Source of the DNA: Datnioides undecimradiatus
Lineage: Eukaryota > Chordata > Actinopteri > Lobotiformes > Datnioididae
DNA length: 64,000 bases
Assembly: GCA_008933995.1 (NCBI GenBank)
Contig: WARS01000047.1
Location: 1,426,001-1,490,000, forward strand
Direction: 5' to 3'
Positions 42,779 through 55,911 of this stretch are shown here, piece after piece (the stretch's first letter is position 1; each line of letters begins with the position of its first letter). The notes under the pieces were generated by a model, which was given only the letters and a program-made list of their open reading frames with translations, ran no database searches and had not been told where the DNA came from. A program made the position numbers and the translations under genes.

Positions 42779-45700
42779 ATGTCTGACGCTTTGCTGCAGT
42801 GGTGTGTGGATCAGTTGCACCACAAGTTTGGGTTGGAGGCATGTGAAGACATCGTCCAGTAAGAGATGTTTACGTTGTTGAAGTCTGACTGTGTGAAACG
42901 CTGATAGCCTGTCTGCCGACAAGCTAAAGCTAACGAGCAAGTCCGCGAGATAAAACTGCTAACGTTAGCTTGCTTACTCATCACTGAATGTCGCACATTA
43001 AAATCATGTGTTTATTTAGTCTACAGTTTTTATTTGACTTAGCCATTCATAGTGAAGTCTGGTCTTACAGCTGTCACAGTGGCAGTTAAACAGTTAGACA
43101 GGTGTGTTAGCTCCTAGCTTCATTAGCTAACCGTTAACCAGTGCTTCTATTCCCCGACTGGTCTATTAAACACCACTTTTCAAAGTGACACTTGCTCTGT
43201 GATGTCACTTAGGTATCTTTGTCGTTTAAGTCACGTGAAGGGTTAGTTTATGTTTTAAAATATACTTTTAGAAGATATTTATAAGACCAGGTTACTTAAG
43301 GGCTTTTAAGTAAGATGGGAAAAAAACAGCCTTGGTACAATGAGGCAAGTTTGCAACGTCATGTAATGTCCTAGATATTTTGCACGTGCTGGCTAGTTAT
43401 CACCCATCTAGACATTACTGACTTCGTTTCAACCACAGGTTTACAAGTTTAGCGTGGTAATAAAGAGACGTGTGAGCACATCCGTAGTGGTGTATATCAA
43501 TGAAGTAATGTATAAAGAGATCACTAAACATTGCCTCATTCTGTTGCCTAGATATATTCTATCCATTGAAAAAGCTGAAGAGATTGAGGAGTATGTTGGA
43601 GACCTCCTGCAGGGCACAGATGGGAGAAAAGGGCAGTTTATAGAGGAGCTCCTCATCAGATGGAAGAGGACTCAAAAGCAGAGCACGGATAACACGAGTC
43701 TATTCCTTCTCAAGGAATCCATCTCATCAGCTGGTAAATACATACCTGATGTCTGCTGTTGAACGCATTTTGATTTAGATTGTGCCTAATATTCCCAGTT
43801 ATTAACAACCTACTGTGAAAACACAATGCAAGGTACTTGGACATAACTAGAATTCATGTTTAGATGTGATATATGATGTTTAAGTGTCTAATGGGGGCAG
43901 ATGTGATAAATGGAATTATCAGAACTTCTCTAAAATTTACAATCCATAATATTTATTGAGTGTAATTTGCTTTGTTTTCACAGATTCTCAAGATATGACC
44001 AAAGATATCCAGAAGAAATCTAAACGCAAGGGCCGTAACAAACAGGAAGTGATGACTGTGAGCCAAACAGAACCTGAGCCAGAAGCAGTCAAAACCCCCA
44101 TTGATCTGATGAGGGTGAGTGCACATCGACCTAAACATTCTAAACGTTCTCTTATCACCTGTTTTATGAAGGTAATCCTTGCCGTTTGAAAACAGCAGTG
44201 ACACAACGCAGTTCATTTGTAGATGATTTGTTTTATTTGTATTCATTATTTTATTGCCAGTTTTCTTACTTCATCTGTTTCTGTCCTCTTGTCGTTTGTC
44301 TCCCCGTCATTCATGCATTCTCAGGCCCAAGAAAACAGCAGTACTTCTTCAACAAAGAAGAGAAGTAAGTTTGTCAATCTCTATAATAAAGAGGGACAAG
44401 ACAGGCTGGCTGTTTTACTCCCAGGTCGACATGCCTGCGAGTGCCTTGCCCAAAAGCACACACTCATCAACAACTGTATCAGCTGTGGTCGCATTGTCTG
44501 TGAGCAAGAAGGCTCAGGACCCTGCCTCTTCTGTGGGAGCCTGGTACGTGAATCTTTTGTCCTTAGATTCCTTTTTTATTGCAGTCTACTGGTGGTGCTT
44601 GCTGACAGCCTTATTTTCCAATTTCCTTACGCATTGTTTTGTTTTTGTTTTTGATTCAGGTCTGCACAAATGAGGAGCAGGAAATACTGCAACGAGACTC
44701 CAACAAGAGCCAGAAACTAAGAAAGAAGCTTATGGGAGGTGAGCTCCAAAATTAGTCAGAGGGATTTAAAAAAAAACAACTATGAAATTGCGATGTGCTG
44801 ATGCAATGAATCCGTTCTTATTTTAATGACAGACTGCGGGGAAAGAGATTATCTCCCACACCAAGAGGCCACAATGAAGGCTGGTTTGGAGAAGGCTGTT
44901 CAACACAAAGACAAACTGCTGGAATATGACAGGAATAGGTAACATAAAAACACACAATCATGAGAAGAGCTTCACAATAAATGATTTTGGATATGTCTTG
45001 TTGTGCAATGGCAACACTTTAACTGACTGTACAAGTTACTCATGAAGGTGCAAACACTTGGTGCAAACACTTACCTATATATCTACTGTGCCCCTCAACT
45101 CCAGTGTCAGGAGAACGCAGGTTCTGGATGACGAGTCAGATTACTTTGCCACTGACTCCAATCAGTGGTTGTCGCCAAGCGAACGAGAAAAGCTAAGGAA
45201 AAAGGAAGAGGAGCTTCGGGAACTTCGCCACACCTCTCGCAAGGACAGGAAGATCACATTGGACTTTGCCGGTAGACAAGTGATTGATGAAGGAAAGGAC
45301 CTCAACGAGTACTACAACAAGTAAGATAATGAGACACCGCTTGAATCAAGGCTGCAGGGGCAGATTAATGCTGTGTAGTCGTGCTAGACGCCTTCTCTTT
45401 TTTAAAAATATTTGCAATAATTTGCAGGTTGGATGAGACCCTCAAGGCTATGAACAATGACTCTGTGTCAAAACCACCAATGTATTCTGAAAGACAGAGT
45501 GGAGGGCAGAGCAACAGAGAGCTGGTCAACCCTAACATAATGCAGTCTGCACCAGAGGTAGGTAATTTATGACCCAAATACCGAGCGTAACAACGGTGTC
45601 ATCTTGTGGCGCATTTTCAGCACTGCACTGAAAATGTTTCTCACCAATATAAGACATGACTAGAATATCACTAAAATAGGTTGAAATAGACACCTGAGTC

Positions 45701-46535
45701 TATGTAGTACTGTCTCCATGAAGAAAGGTGTGCAGATTCATACAGAGTCTTCAAGTGAGAGTGATGACCAATGCTCTTTGTAGTGGGTGGATGTTGGAGC
45801 CGGTGAAAACTACAAGAGAAACGTGGAGCCGGGAAAGAATTCGGCGGAAAACAAGGGAGGAGAAGAACGTTCCAGGTTGCGGCTCCAGGACAAAGAGCTG
45901 CAGGAGATGTCTGACGGGGGCTGGTGCCTCAGTATGCACCAGCCGTGGGCCTCACTACTTGTCAGAGGCATCAAGAGGTAAGAAGAAAGCAAAATGCCAG
46001 ATGAGCAGTAGGTGATAAATGAAATCCTATTACCTTTGAAAATCCACATTTCATATCTCTTGCTTGTTAACTGTCAGGTCAGGTTAAAGCAGAGGTGAGA
46101 GTCCATTTGAGCGTGTGCTGCATGTGTGTCTCTAGGGTGGAGGGGCGAACTTGGTACACATCTCACCGGGGTCGTCTTTGGATCGCCGCTGCGGGCAAGA
46201 AGCCCACCCCACAGGAGACTGCTGAGGTGGAGGCCATGTACCGTCACATCTACAAGAAAGGTAAACACACTATACTGTGAACAGAAGATCAGTAAATGAG
46301 ACTGTGAATACAGGAAGTGATTTGCTTTGAGCTGTTTTACATAAAGCACTTAAACTCACACATCTGTGAAACCACAAAGTCTGGTATGATGCCTTTAGCT
46401 CTGCGCGTCGGTGGATCTTTGACTGCTCTTCATTTCTGCCCAGAGCCCAGGTTTCCTAAAGACTACCCCACCGGCTGCCTGTTGGGCTGCGTCAACATGA
46501 CTGACTGTTTGTCTCAGGAGCAGTTCAGACAACAG
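42779..46535 (+). CDS. trip4: activating signal cointegrator 1 (TRIP4), first eleven exons, 3' end not found
   Basis: Exons: 42779-42858, 43552-43733, 43984-44114, 44325-44543, 44660-44738, 44833-44938, 45105-45320, 45428-45557, 45784-45977, 46136-46260 and 46444-46535. All have GT/AG borders and join in frame for 518 aa. Recognisable parts: LSIEKAEEIEEYVGDLLQG near residue 30; KFVNLYNKEGQDRLAVLLPG; a Cys-rich zinc finger HACECL...INNCISCGRIVCEQEG.GPCLFCGSLVC (~155-206); RRTQVLDDESDYF.TDSNQW; and the ASCH domain GGWCLSMHQPWASLLVRGIK...RGRLWIAAAGKKP, then YPTGCLLGCV. Family knowledge: subunit of the ASC-1 complex, a transcription coactivator that also takes part in splitting collided ribosomes. 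Human TRIP4 has 581 aa, so about 60 C-terminal residues are missing. The last donor (CAG/GTCAGT) is intact, so more exons are expected downstream. Confidence 0.94.
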
Positions 46536-47561
46536 GTCAGTGAAATGGATTTATAGAAGTTACTAATTACTTGAATACCACTCTAATACAAATTTAAGTT
46601 AAGAAATTCATACTGCTGCAACATAATGGACTCTCTGAACAAATCAGAGATGCGGCTGGTCCCAGGCCCTGGCACCATAGCAAATAGCAGAAACATTCAA
46701 AAATCAAAGTGTGTCATGGCAATACTAAATTGAAGCGATGGACAGAAAACTTGATTAAATGGGGGACACTGTGCCACACAAACCCGCAGTGAAGCCTTGC
46801 TAAGTTTCTTTTGTTTCCACATGTGCCGCAGAGGCTTTATTATCAGGGGGTTGAGCGTTTGCTTTGCTCTGTGATCCGAGTGTAGGAAGTTGCAACAAAA
46901 ATGTGGGGGTTTTTTTTGCTTTTGGTTCTCTTGGTGGACTGTTTGAAGCTGCTGTTGTTGTTTTGCGTTGACTGCTTGAACTCCTTTAATTCCCATCCAA
47001 GTCCTTTTTTGGGGTTTTGCCATTCCCTCTGCCCTTTTGACGATATGACAAAATGTAATTTCGGCTTGCAGTCCAACAACAAATGCACCTAACTTAAGAA
47101 AGATGTATTCTCTACTTTGTCCAGTACTATATATGAGTATAGTAGTGGTGTATATTATAGTATTGCAATTGCAGCTCAGTTTCATGGATTGCAACAACAC
47201 TAGAGGCAGTGAAAGATTATTATGGAAACTTTGACGCACAGGGAAACAGACGGACCTCTTGCATATTGCACTGTGGTTTCCGGACATCCTGAGGCTTGTT
47301 TCATCCAAGACCACACGGTATGGGACAAAAACACACAAAACTGTCGAACGACTCAATTGTTCTCCAGGTAGAAATGCTCTTGTGAGTTTAAATCGTTAAA
47401 TCGAATTTCTGATTTATGCTTAAAACCGGGACAGCTGCAAGTGTGACAGTAATTTTCCCTTCATCTTTGTGTTTGTAGTCACATTTTCTTCTTTGTATTT
47501 CTTGGAACTTTTATTGACAGATACTCTATTTGTCTGAGTTGATTATGCAGGCAGTGGCGCT

Positions 47562-47602
<41 letters not shown>
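47562..47602. repeat. compound GT/GA microsatellite
   Basis: About twelve TG units running directly into about nine GA units. Confidence 0.95.
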
Positions 47603-49270
47603 TTACTGCAATATCATCCCCTACCAGCAGAGGTCAGACTGCACCTTTTTTACCTGCAGCTCCTGGCTGCTTTACAGTACTTTCCACTAGAGACAGTATG
47701 CGCCTTAGGACTAACCACAGAAACACAAATCCAAGCTTTCATTATACCAGTTACCTCCCACCAAAATGGTGATATATACACATGACCCTGGCATCAGCCA
47801 GTGTGTTTATGCAGAAAACTTTCATAGCGTTCATTGTTTTACAGAGGATACAAATAGCAAAGAGGGCCGTCTGGTTACTTATGAAACAATAGAAAGCGCC
47901 GCTGCTGTCTGCGCTCTTTATTTTCTGTCTGCCATGAACACTTAAAGTGAAATCCACCCCTAACCAGAGTGTTACAAGGACTCCGAACATGTGATGTGGC
48001 AAAGTCGTCGCAGCTCCATTGGCAGTAGGGTTAGTGCTGCCTTTTTGGACTCAGAAACTGTTTACTTGAGCTTTTCCACTCGAATTACTTTAATTAATAG
48101 CAGTTTTACCAAGTATAAACTGGAAAATGCAACCCACTTGCCATTAGGTCTTCATGTGTGAATGGAGGCGTTCTCCAATTCGCTGTCAATGGAACACATT
48201 TAAACTTGATTACATTGCAGTCCTCATCTTGGCTGTTTTGCCTCTGGCTTTGGGAGAGACTGCTCCGTCTACTGCTCTTATCCACATTCTGTGTTTGCTA
48301 TTATTACAGCTGAGACGATTCGTCGAATGCCCAAAAATGAATAGCCAACTATTATGGTAATCAGTTAATCATCAGTTTTTTTTATGCTAAATGCTAAGCT
48401 TTCACAGCTTTCAGCCTTGCTAATTTAAAAGTAAATTGAATCGTTGACTAAAACAAGAAGTTTGAGGATGCCACTGTGGGCTGTGGAAATAATGATGAGC
48501 ATTTTTCCAGACATTTCACACTGCAAGTTATGTTATGAATTCATCAGGATTAATTTACTCTAATTTACTCTTTAAAATAAGCCGAGCCACTTGGTTTTTT
48601 TAGTGACACTGTTGAGATGCTCCACAAATGCCTTTATCAAGACTATTTACTTTGCGTCTCCCACATCATAGCTATCCCTCTAAACAAATACACACCCTCA
48701 AAGTGTCGGTTACTCTTTATTATTATGGTGTTGTGTACCAACATCTACATGGTTGCCTCCATAGTTGTCCTGTCTCGCACACACACCGGATAGTCCACAG
48801 AGAAACAGTGTAAACACTGCACAAACATGCCCTAACCGTGCAAAGCTACAAGCCCTCATGCGCATGTACGCACATGCAGTTTTTGACGAGGTATTGAAAC
48901 AGATCACATTTGGAAATTGTCTCCTGTTCCAGCCACGGAAAAACCAGAGATCCGCTTTTAGGATGTTGTCCTCATGTTTCCGTCCTCGTACCTTTGGCTG
49001 TGCTCGGGTCTTTGGCACATGTTTTAACAAATGTGTCTCCCCGCTTGAAGACAGTTGTTTGATTTCCGAGGAGCTCTGCAGTTGAGTGCAAAAGTCTCCT
49101 TAAAAATGTGTGCCGCTGCATGGTTTGCATTCTGACTGCTGGGACCTGTAAATCTAAGGGCTTTCCCCTTTTGTACTCTGTCCTCATTCTCTCCTCCACC
49201 ACTCATTCCACCCAGGGCTGTAAAATCATGTTTGCAGGCAGTGTGACTGCCCTTTCATCCTGTGAAAGGG

Positions 49271-49370
49271 TGTGTGTGTGTGTGTGTGTCCGTGTCCACT
49301 TGCACAGAGCAGCCATAAATAACACCCCCACCCCACACAAGGCCCCTCAGAAAGAAAGAAAGAAAGAAAG
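49271..49370. repeat. GT run and AAAG tetranucleotide microsatellite
   Basis: A short TG repeat at 49271-49289 and five AAAG units at 49350-49370. Confidence 0.9.
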
Positions 49371-50694
49371 GCAGATGTAGAAAATAGCGAAGCTAGCACA
49401 GAAGAACAACAGTACCAAAGCCCTAATGATGGTGTTGAACAATTTGTTAGTGCTTATTCCAGGCACCATTTTGGAAAAAGCCGAGACTATTAGCCGTTTG
49501 GCCTTTAGCAGTTTAAGTTTGCTTCTTTTCATGTCGGCAGAAGAGTGCATGTTGTACCAGCGCTTGGTAGCACACAGCTGAGCGGCTGGGTTCGGCGAGT
49601 GGGTGAGATGGAGGATTTACTGTCCTGCGCTGGCAGTTGTGGGTGGTTAAAAGAGGGGGGCGGTGAAGGACAGACAGCCTTTATTCCTCAGGCGCTACTA
49701 AATCTGCCCTTAGTGATATACGAAATATTTAGAAAAAGTGGAGTGTGGGTAGATAAGGAGAGTACGAGAGAAACATAACAACAGAAAAATGAAGTAAATG
49801 TTGTAAATATTTAATTATCACCGCACCGCTGCGATTGCAGTCGTTCCCCTTTTGGGGCGCTGTTGTACAAAGTAGCACCAAAAACCTGATGCCCTGCTGA
49901 CAGACAGTGAAGAAGGACCACCCCAGGCAGAGCAGGATTTCCATCTGCTTGACTTGGACCAATTCTTTCCCTCATTAGAAATTGACTGGTGTATTGATCC
50001 ATTCCCCCCCCATAATCTCTCACTCCTCCCAACTCCCCAGCCCCCCTTACTACTGATAATTGGCCAGCCATTATGATCTGTGCTCTGTCTCCACTCCCCT
50101 ACCCCCCTGTGCTCACTCAGCAGTGGGTTGCGATGCGCGCCTGACCTTCCATCTGCAGCGAGCAGGGGAGTGGGGGTGGCTGGGTAAAAGATAGGTACGT
50201 TACAGATTGAAAATTGGAATGTTTTTGCTGGAAGAGGCAGAGTGAGATAATTAAAAAAGATGAGCAGAGAGCTTCAGCCAAACTAAGCAGGTTTATGGGT
50301 GGCGGATACGCTGCAGATGGTTTACTTTGCACATGCAAATGACACTCAACTATGCAATATTTTAAAATTGCGCATAACATGTAGTCAAACGGCATTACTA
50401 TATTTTGAGCACAAGACTTATCTGCACATGCACAGATCCATTCTCTGTCTGGTTCACAGCACAAGCAAAGGCACATCACACCCCATACAGAGCTCGAATC
50501 GCACCATCAACTTACTCCTGTGGTGAAAAAATTGATTGGATCAATCCACACTCTTAATAAGGGTCTAATTTATGACTCTGTTTCAAAGACCATATCAGCA
50601 GCTGCACAGCTACATGTGTTAGTAAATACAAGACAGAGAAGTCTAGTCTTTCTAACAGGCATGGTGAGGATGGGAGGTTACTTTGGGCTTTAAA

Positions 50695-51674
50695 AACAAA
50701 ATTGAATATATAATATGAAGAGAAACTGATTTAACACAAAATACAGATATTCAATGAACATTTCATTTCTTTTAGGAAAATAAGATATCCCAAACCAACT
50801 GGCCCTGTGTAGAAAAGCAGACGTCCCCTGAGTTACTTATTCAACCACTGAACCAAATTGAATTCAAAATTGGGTTCATTTAGGCGAAACACAATCAGGC
50901 TTTATGGCTGCCAGCGTCACTTTTCAGAAACGCGCAGTTGTCTGAAACGTCTCAACAAGCACAAACACAGTATGCTGAGAAGAGAAAGAAAGTTATTGAG
51001 ATACCTGAAAAGGGTTATAAAGCCTTTTTTTAAGGCCCTGGGACTACAAACCTCAGTATAATCTCCAAATGGAGAAAACTTAGAGCTGCACTGAATCTTC
51101 CCAGGAGCGGTCAGCCTAGGAAAATTGCTCCAAGCATCAACAACTCATCATGGGAGTCACAGTAGTACCCGGACGAACATCTAAGGAACTGCAGGGCTCT
51201 ATCTCCTCAGTTAATGTCAAGTTAATCTCATGTATTTAGTTGAAAAAGAAACTTTTTGGAACACGAGTCCTGACTTGAACTCGGTTGAGATGCTGTGGTA
51301 GGACCTTAAACGGACAAGTCATGTTCAAAAACCTTCTAATATGAATATGATGAATAAAAACAATTGTCCAAAGCGGGCCAACGTTCCTCAACACCAATGT
51401 GAAAAGCTTATCTCCAGCTACCGGAAGTCTAAAGGTGGAACAAACCAGTTGTTGAGTTAATGGGGCGATTACTTTTTACTTGTGTGATACACAAAGTTTG
51501 ATTGGATAACCTTTATTCTTCAAAAAGTGAAAAGCATTTCCAAATGTATTTTGTATTTGGGTTGTCTCTGGCTTATATTCACTCAGTTTGAAGATTTAGA
51601 ACAATCAAGTTTGACAAATATGCAAAAATAGAAGAAATCAGGTTGTTGGCAAATTCTTTTTTAATATGGTACTG
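50695..51674 (+). mobile_element. old, decayed Tc1-like transposon
   Basis: Words in the right order for a common fish Tc1 element: CTGGCCCTGTGTAGAAAAGC in the left inverted repeat; GGGTTATAAAGCCTTTTTTTAAGGCCCTGGGACTACAAACC and CTCCAAATGGAGAAAACTTAG in the transposase N-terminal region; CAGGAGCGGTCAGCC; and GGAACTGCAGGGCTCTATCTCCTCAGTTAATGTCAAG. Then come GCATGATTC-side sequence loss and the 3' part AAAGGTGGAACAAACCAGTTGTTGAG, TTGACAAATATGCAAAAATAGAAG and a right end TTTAATATGGTACTG followed by TA. The middle of the transposase, including the Asp motifs, is deleted and the remainder is full of changes. The left boundary is approximate. No product is expected. Confidence 0.75.
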
Positions 51675-51905
51675 TATTATCTAATTAATGGCTCCAATGA
51701 GTTTCCTGATGAGGTAATATTGACATAGTAATGCAGTCTTGGAAGTCTCAACATTCACAGAGGTTTTAGAGCAGTAATGTTTCATAGATAAGCATATTTT
51801 ATTAACCTCCCGTCTGTTTAAGCCTGACAGGTAACAGGTCCCCTGGCGCTTATGTACTGTATATCAGATAGACACATATTTGAGACATGGCTTGAAGTCT
51901 CATAG

Positions 51906-52150
51906 CAGTGGTTCCCAAGTGGTCTAGACTCAGATTTCACTTTTCTTTGATCATGATGTCACCTTTCACCCACTGGCTGTATCAACACCAATTCAGCTAG
52001 TAAGAAGTGTGCATAAGACCCTTTTCAGGGAAGGAGCAACAAATTGTGCATGCTGCCCGATTGTCACGCTGTCTTACTGGGACACTTGAATAAAGCAGTT
52101 CATGTTCATAGTAACTCCTGCTTTTCCTACAAGAACAGGTCAAAACCAGT
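51906..52150. mobile_element. possible end of a non-autonomous hAT-like element
   Basis: Begins GCAGTGGTTCCCAAGTGGTC, an end sequence seen in many fish hAT-derived repeats. The matching right end was not found, so the extent is a guess. Confidence 0.4.
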
Positions 52151-55100
52151 GACAATAAAAATAAGACAAACCTATATTTTTAGCAATACTTCAGTTTAAT
52201 AGGACTCACAACAACAGTGCAATTAAACAGTTAATCTGAGGTTGTGTGCCCTTGCATGGAGCAGCTTTGTCAGCATATATTAGACAGTATCATCTGCATA
52301 GAATTTAGTTTCTGCATTAGAGCGCACAATTGGCGCTTAAAATATATAATTCTGTGTCATAGGTCTGGTCCCAGAATAAATTCCAGATGAATACCCTGAA
52401 CAGCTAAAGAGAACTTATTGTTTTTTGTGTTTATTGCTAATAATTAAAAGAAAACATGTGCAGAATAGGTGACTGTGACTGTGTAAGAATCACACAGCAA
52501 TGGCAAAAGCTGTACATAGATCTTAGACAGTACCGATAACGAAATCAATGTCTAGTCCAAATCAGATATGTTGTAGCTGTGTTAAAATATAAGATTGATG
52601 AGTAGGTTCATTGTCTCTTTTACGATCCACACTGGGCTGATTGATGAGTCATTTACAAGGCTGCCCCCAATGACAACCATAAGACAAGCCTAACTGTTAG
52701 ATTAGAGGCGTCCTAGTGGACAGCTTTTCATTGGCTGGTTGCAGTTTCAGTGTAGTTGCAGTTTGTGTGTCATGTTCATGTTGTGTGTCCCCCTTTTTTC
52801 CCCTCAAAGAGTGATTGCTAATCACATAAGCAGTTAGGGCTGTATGTCAAAAGCGTCGATGGCTTTGTTCACACTGAAACCGTGCACATGTGGTGCACGC
52901 AGCATACGCCGGCTACAGTGGCTTTAAATATACAGACATGGGGCACTTGACCACTAAGTCCAAGATTCTCGGAGGCCAGTTTGATGACTGGGAATACAAT
53001 ACTGTGAATTTACAGCAGCTCCACCCAGCAGTCTGACCCCCGGGGGGAGGAACAGCTGGTGCGCTTTGTGCACACATTTAGAAAATGTACACTTTAAAGG
53101 TTAATTTCTCTGGTTTTGTATTTCTGTGTAACGTGTTAACAGTGCTACTTATGACATTGCTTCACAGCCCTGGAGCTCAAAACATGTACTCATGTTCCCA
53201 AAAATATGTATTTATATATAGAATAGTCAACATGGAAAAATGAGTGCATCCCTGGTCATTTTCATTCAAATCAGTCAGCATCCAGTTAATGAAACAATCC
53301 CTTATCCTGCTCGTCACTGTAACTTTCAGCTTCTTTGAGCGAGTATATTTAACCCCATTACAGCGGAAAACACTGTACACGAGCTGCAGCTCAGTGGATG
53401 TATTCACAACAGCAACCATTGGCTTATACCATATCACATAGCTGCAAGCCCAGCCACTTATCTGTTAAAAGAAGTGCTGGTTTCTGTGGAATTCCATTTG
53501 TGCAAGCTCTGCCTCTGACCTCCAGAGTGGAGCTCCCGCGCTTGTTAGGCCGGTTGGAAGCTCGGACTGATGCCTGCGTTTCCTTGTGTGGTAATGTGAT
53601 ATTTATATGCTGAAAGCCTTCCTGCCAGCAAGCCACACACACACGCACACACCACACACTCGCACACACTCACAGGATATATTGGATGCATTCCAAAGGA
53701 AGGTAAGTCAGGCAATGCTATTTTTTCTCCCCCCTCTTTCCCTGTAACATTGCGCGATTCCTTAGCGGTGGCTGCCTCCCTCCATTCCTGCTCCCCTCCC
53801 CCTCCTTCATTCCATCTTCATATTTTCCCCACTTTCTCTGTAACAGTATGTTTTAGAGGTCAGGCCTGTGAAGTTTTATGTGTTCGTGGAGAATTCAGAT
53901 CATGCTCACTGAGCAGACACACACACACTTGCATGCGACTATGCATCTCGCCCTCACTCTTCCTTTCTCGCTCTATCCCTTCCTGCACGAGCTCAGTCAC
54001 ACACTAACACACTCACATTCCTCCCCTTCCTCCCTTTTTCCTTGCTGGGCAGTTTGCCATGGTGGAGAGGTCAGACATCATGTGATTCTGCAGTGGTGTG
54101 TAGAATGCATTCATCCCAGGGTCCCCAGGCACTGGATGACAACCAACCAAACCTCAGTCACAGGTTTTCAACAGCATGAAAAATACATAGAACCATCTGC
54201 CAGACTTGAAATGGCCTGCTACACTGCTTAGAATTTCACTGCTGTCCTCAGACCACTTCACTGAATGTCACACAGTTTCTGCCGTTGGTGGAGCTGACAG
54301 TAAAACCCCCCTCGTTATCTCTACTTCTCCTCCATTTTGTTATGCTCATTTAATCGCAGTTGTCCCTCCCGCTGTGTGCTGAGCACAGGAACTCGGAACA
54401 ATGATAAAGGCAACACAGACAACTCGATGGTCTGAGAGAAGCACTGTGGATTGAAATAAGCCAGAATTAAAGGGAGCTAACTGAATACCTGTAGTCGAGG
54501 TTGAAATTCTTAATGCTCCCTAAAAACAATGCAGTGTATTTTTTCTGTCTTTTCAACTTAAGATTTGTTTCTAAGCTGTGTTTTTTTCCTCTTTTCTGAA
54601 CTGGAAATAGTGTGGCTAAACTCAAACTCATTATGCTGCCGTTATCCCAGTGCAGTCCTTAGAACATAAACAGGAAAGCCTGCAGGGTCCTCATAACGGT
54701 TACAGGCTTGACTATTATTATTGGCCGTAACAGGACAGGGATGACATGGTTCTTTTATGATAATTGATGCAGTACGACAGTCTAATGTAAAAAAAAATAT
54801 TATTTTATCATCACCTGAAGCAGATTATAATGTATTTTGCAAGACTCACGTTATTTTCTTTACTTTACAGTAGTTTCCACATATTAAAAAAAAGAAATGA
54901 CTGACAAAAGAAGGACACACCTGTCTGTCCCACTCTTATACCTTTGTTGTTTGTTAACCTGTTTTTAGAAATGTATTAGAGGTCTCATTCACACTTTCCT
55001 CACTAGCTGTGTCGTGAACATCCCTACTAACACAATGCCATGCAGGGAGTGTCTTGTTATTTCTGGCTAATTTGAATAGTGAATGTAGCGTACATGGAGG

Positions 55101-55854
55101 AAATGAATAGTTTCCATCCTAGTGAATATACTGAAGCGTGTAGTAAAGAGACTCCACGGGATTAAATAAAGTCTGTAAAGACAGAACTCTTTCCAGGCCA
55201 AACTTCAACAGCCTGTGATTTAGCGTCTTTGACTAGGTATGTTTGTAGTTCTGTCAGCCTGGCTCTGCAGACAACGTTTTGGTCTCAGCACATGTAACTG
55301 GAACAGCCTTTTTGTTTTTACAGTCCTCTGGTTCTCCGTTCGTGCTCCCTTTGAAATAATGGCCCCGGCTGTGTTAAACAGTGTTTGCATAAAACAGGAA
55401 AAACGAGACCTCTGTAGATTTTAATGTTGTGATCTATGTTACTGCCTTGCCACAGGCAAATACTACCCCCCACAATAAGCTTTAATGAAGCATAGAATCA
55501 ATATGTTTGACATTTATCTCCCATCTCAACATCTGGTGTTTGTTTTTGATGCCCCAAAATGGCTCCTCATGAGGCCAGTGTCTGTGCCAGTTTTCTGTTT
55601 TGGAATGAGGAAATGAATGAAGGTTGTGTGGCGTAGTCAGTAAGTACTTTGCACAAAGTCAGTGGGCGACCGTGTTTCCCCGCTATGGTGTTATCAGGAA
55701 CTGGAGGGGCTCTAAATTTAATCATCATTCTTTATGCCTGTTCCCATCCAAATGTGAGCGCAGCATTACTTCACTCATTACGTCTAGTTGATTTTAAGTG
55801 TTTTTGCCAACATTCCTCAGGCATGCCTATGCAGTTGCTCTGTGTCACACACGC

Positions 55855-55857
<3 letters not shown>

Positions 55858-55910
<53 letters not shown>
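55858..55910. repeat. GT microsatellite, about 26 units
   Basis: Almost pure TG repeat of 53 bases. Confidence 0.97.

Positions 55911-55911
<1 letters not shown>

Noticed and set aside
46697-47356. 219-codon open frame on the minus strand
   Set aside because: No domain, signal peptide or family likeness; low-complexity Gln/Lys stretch, no promoter or exon context. The length is possible by chance in 64 kb.
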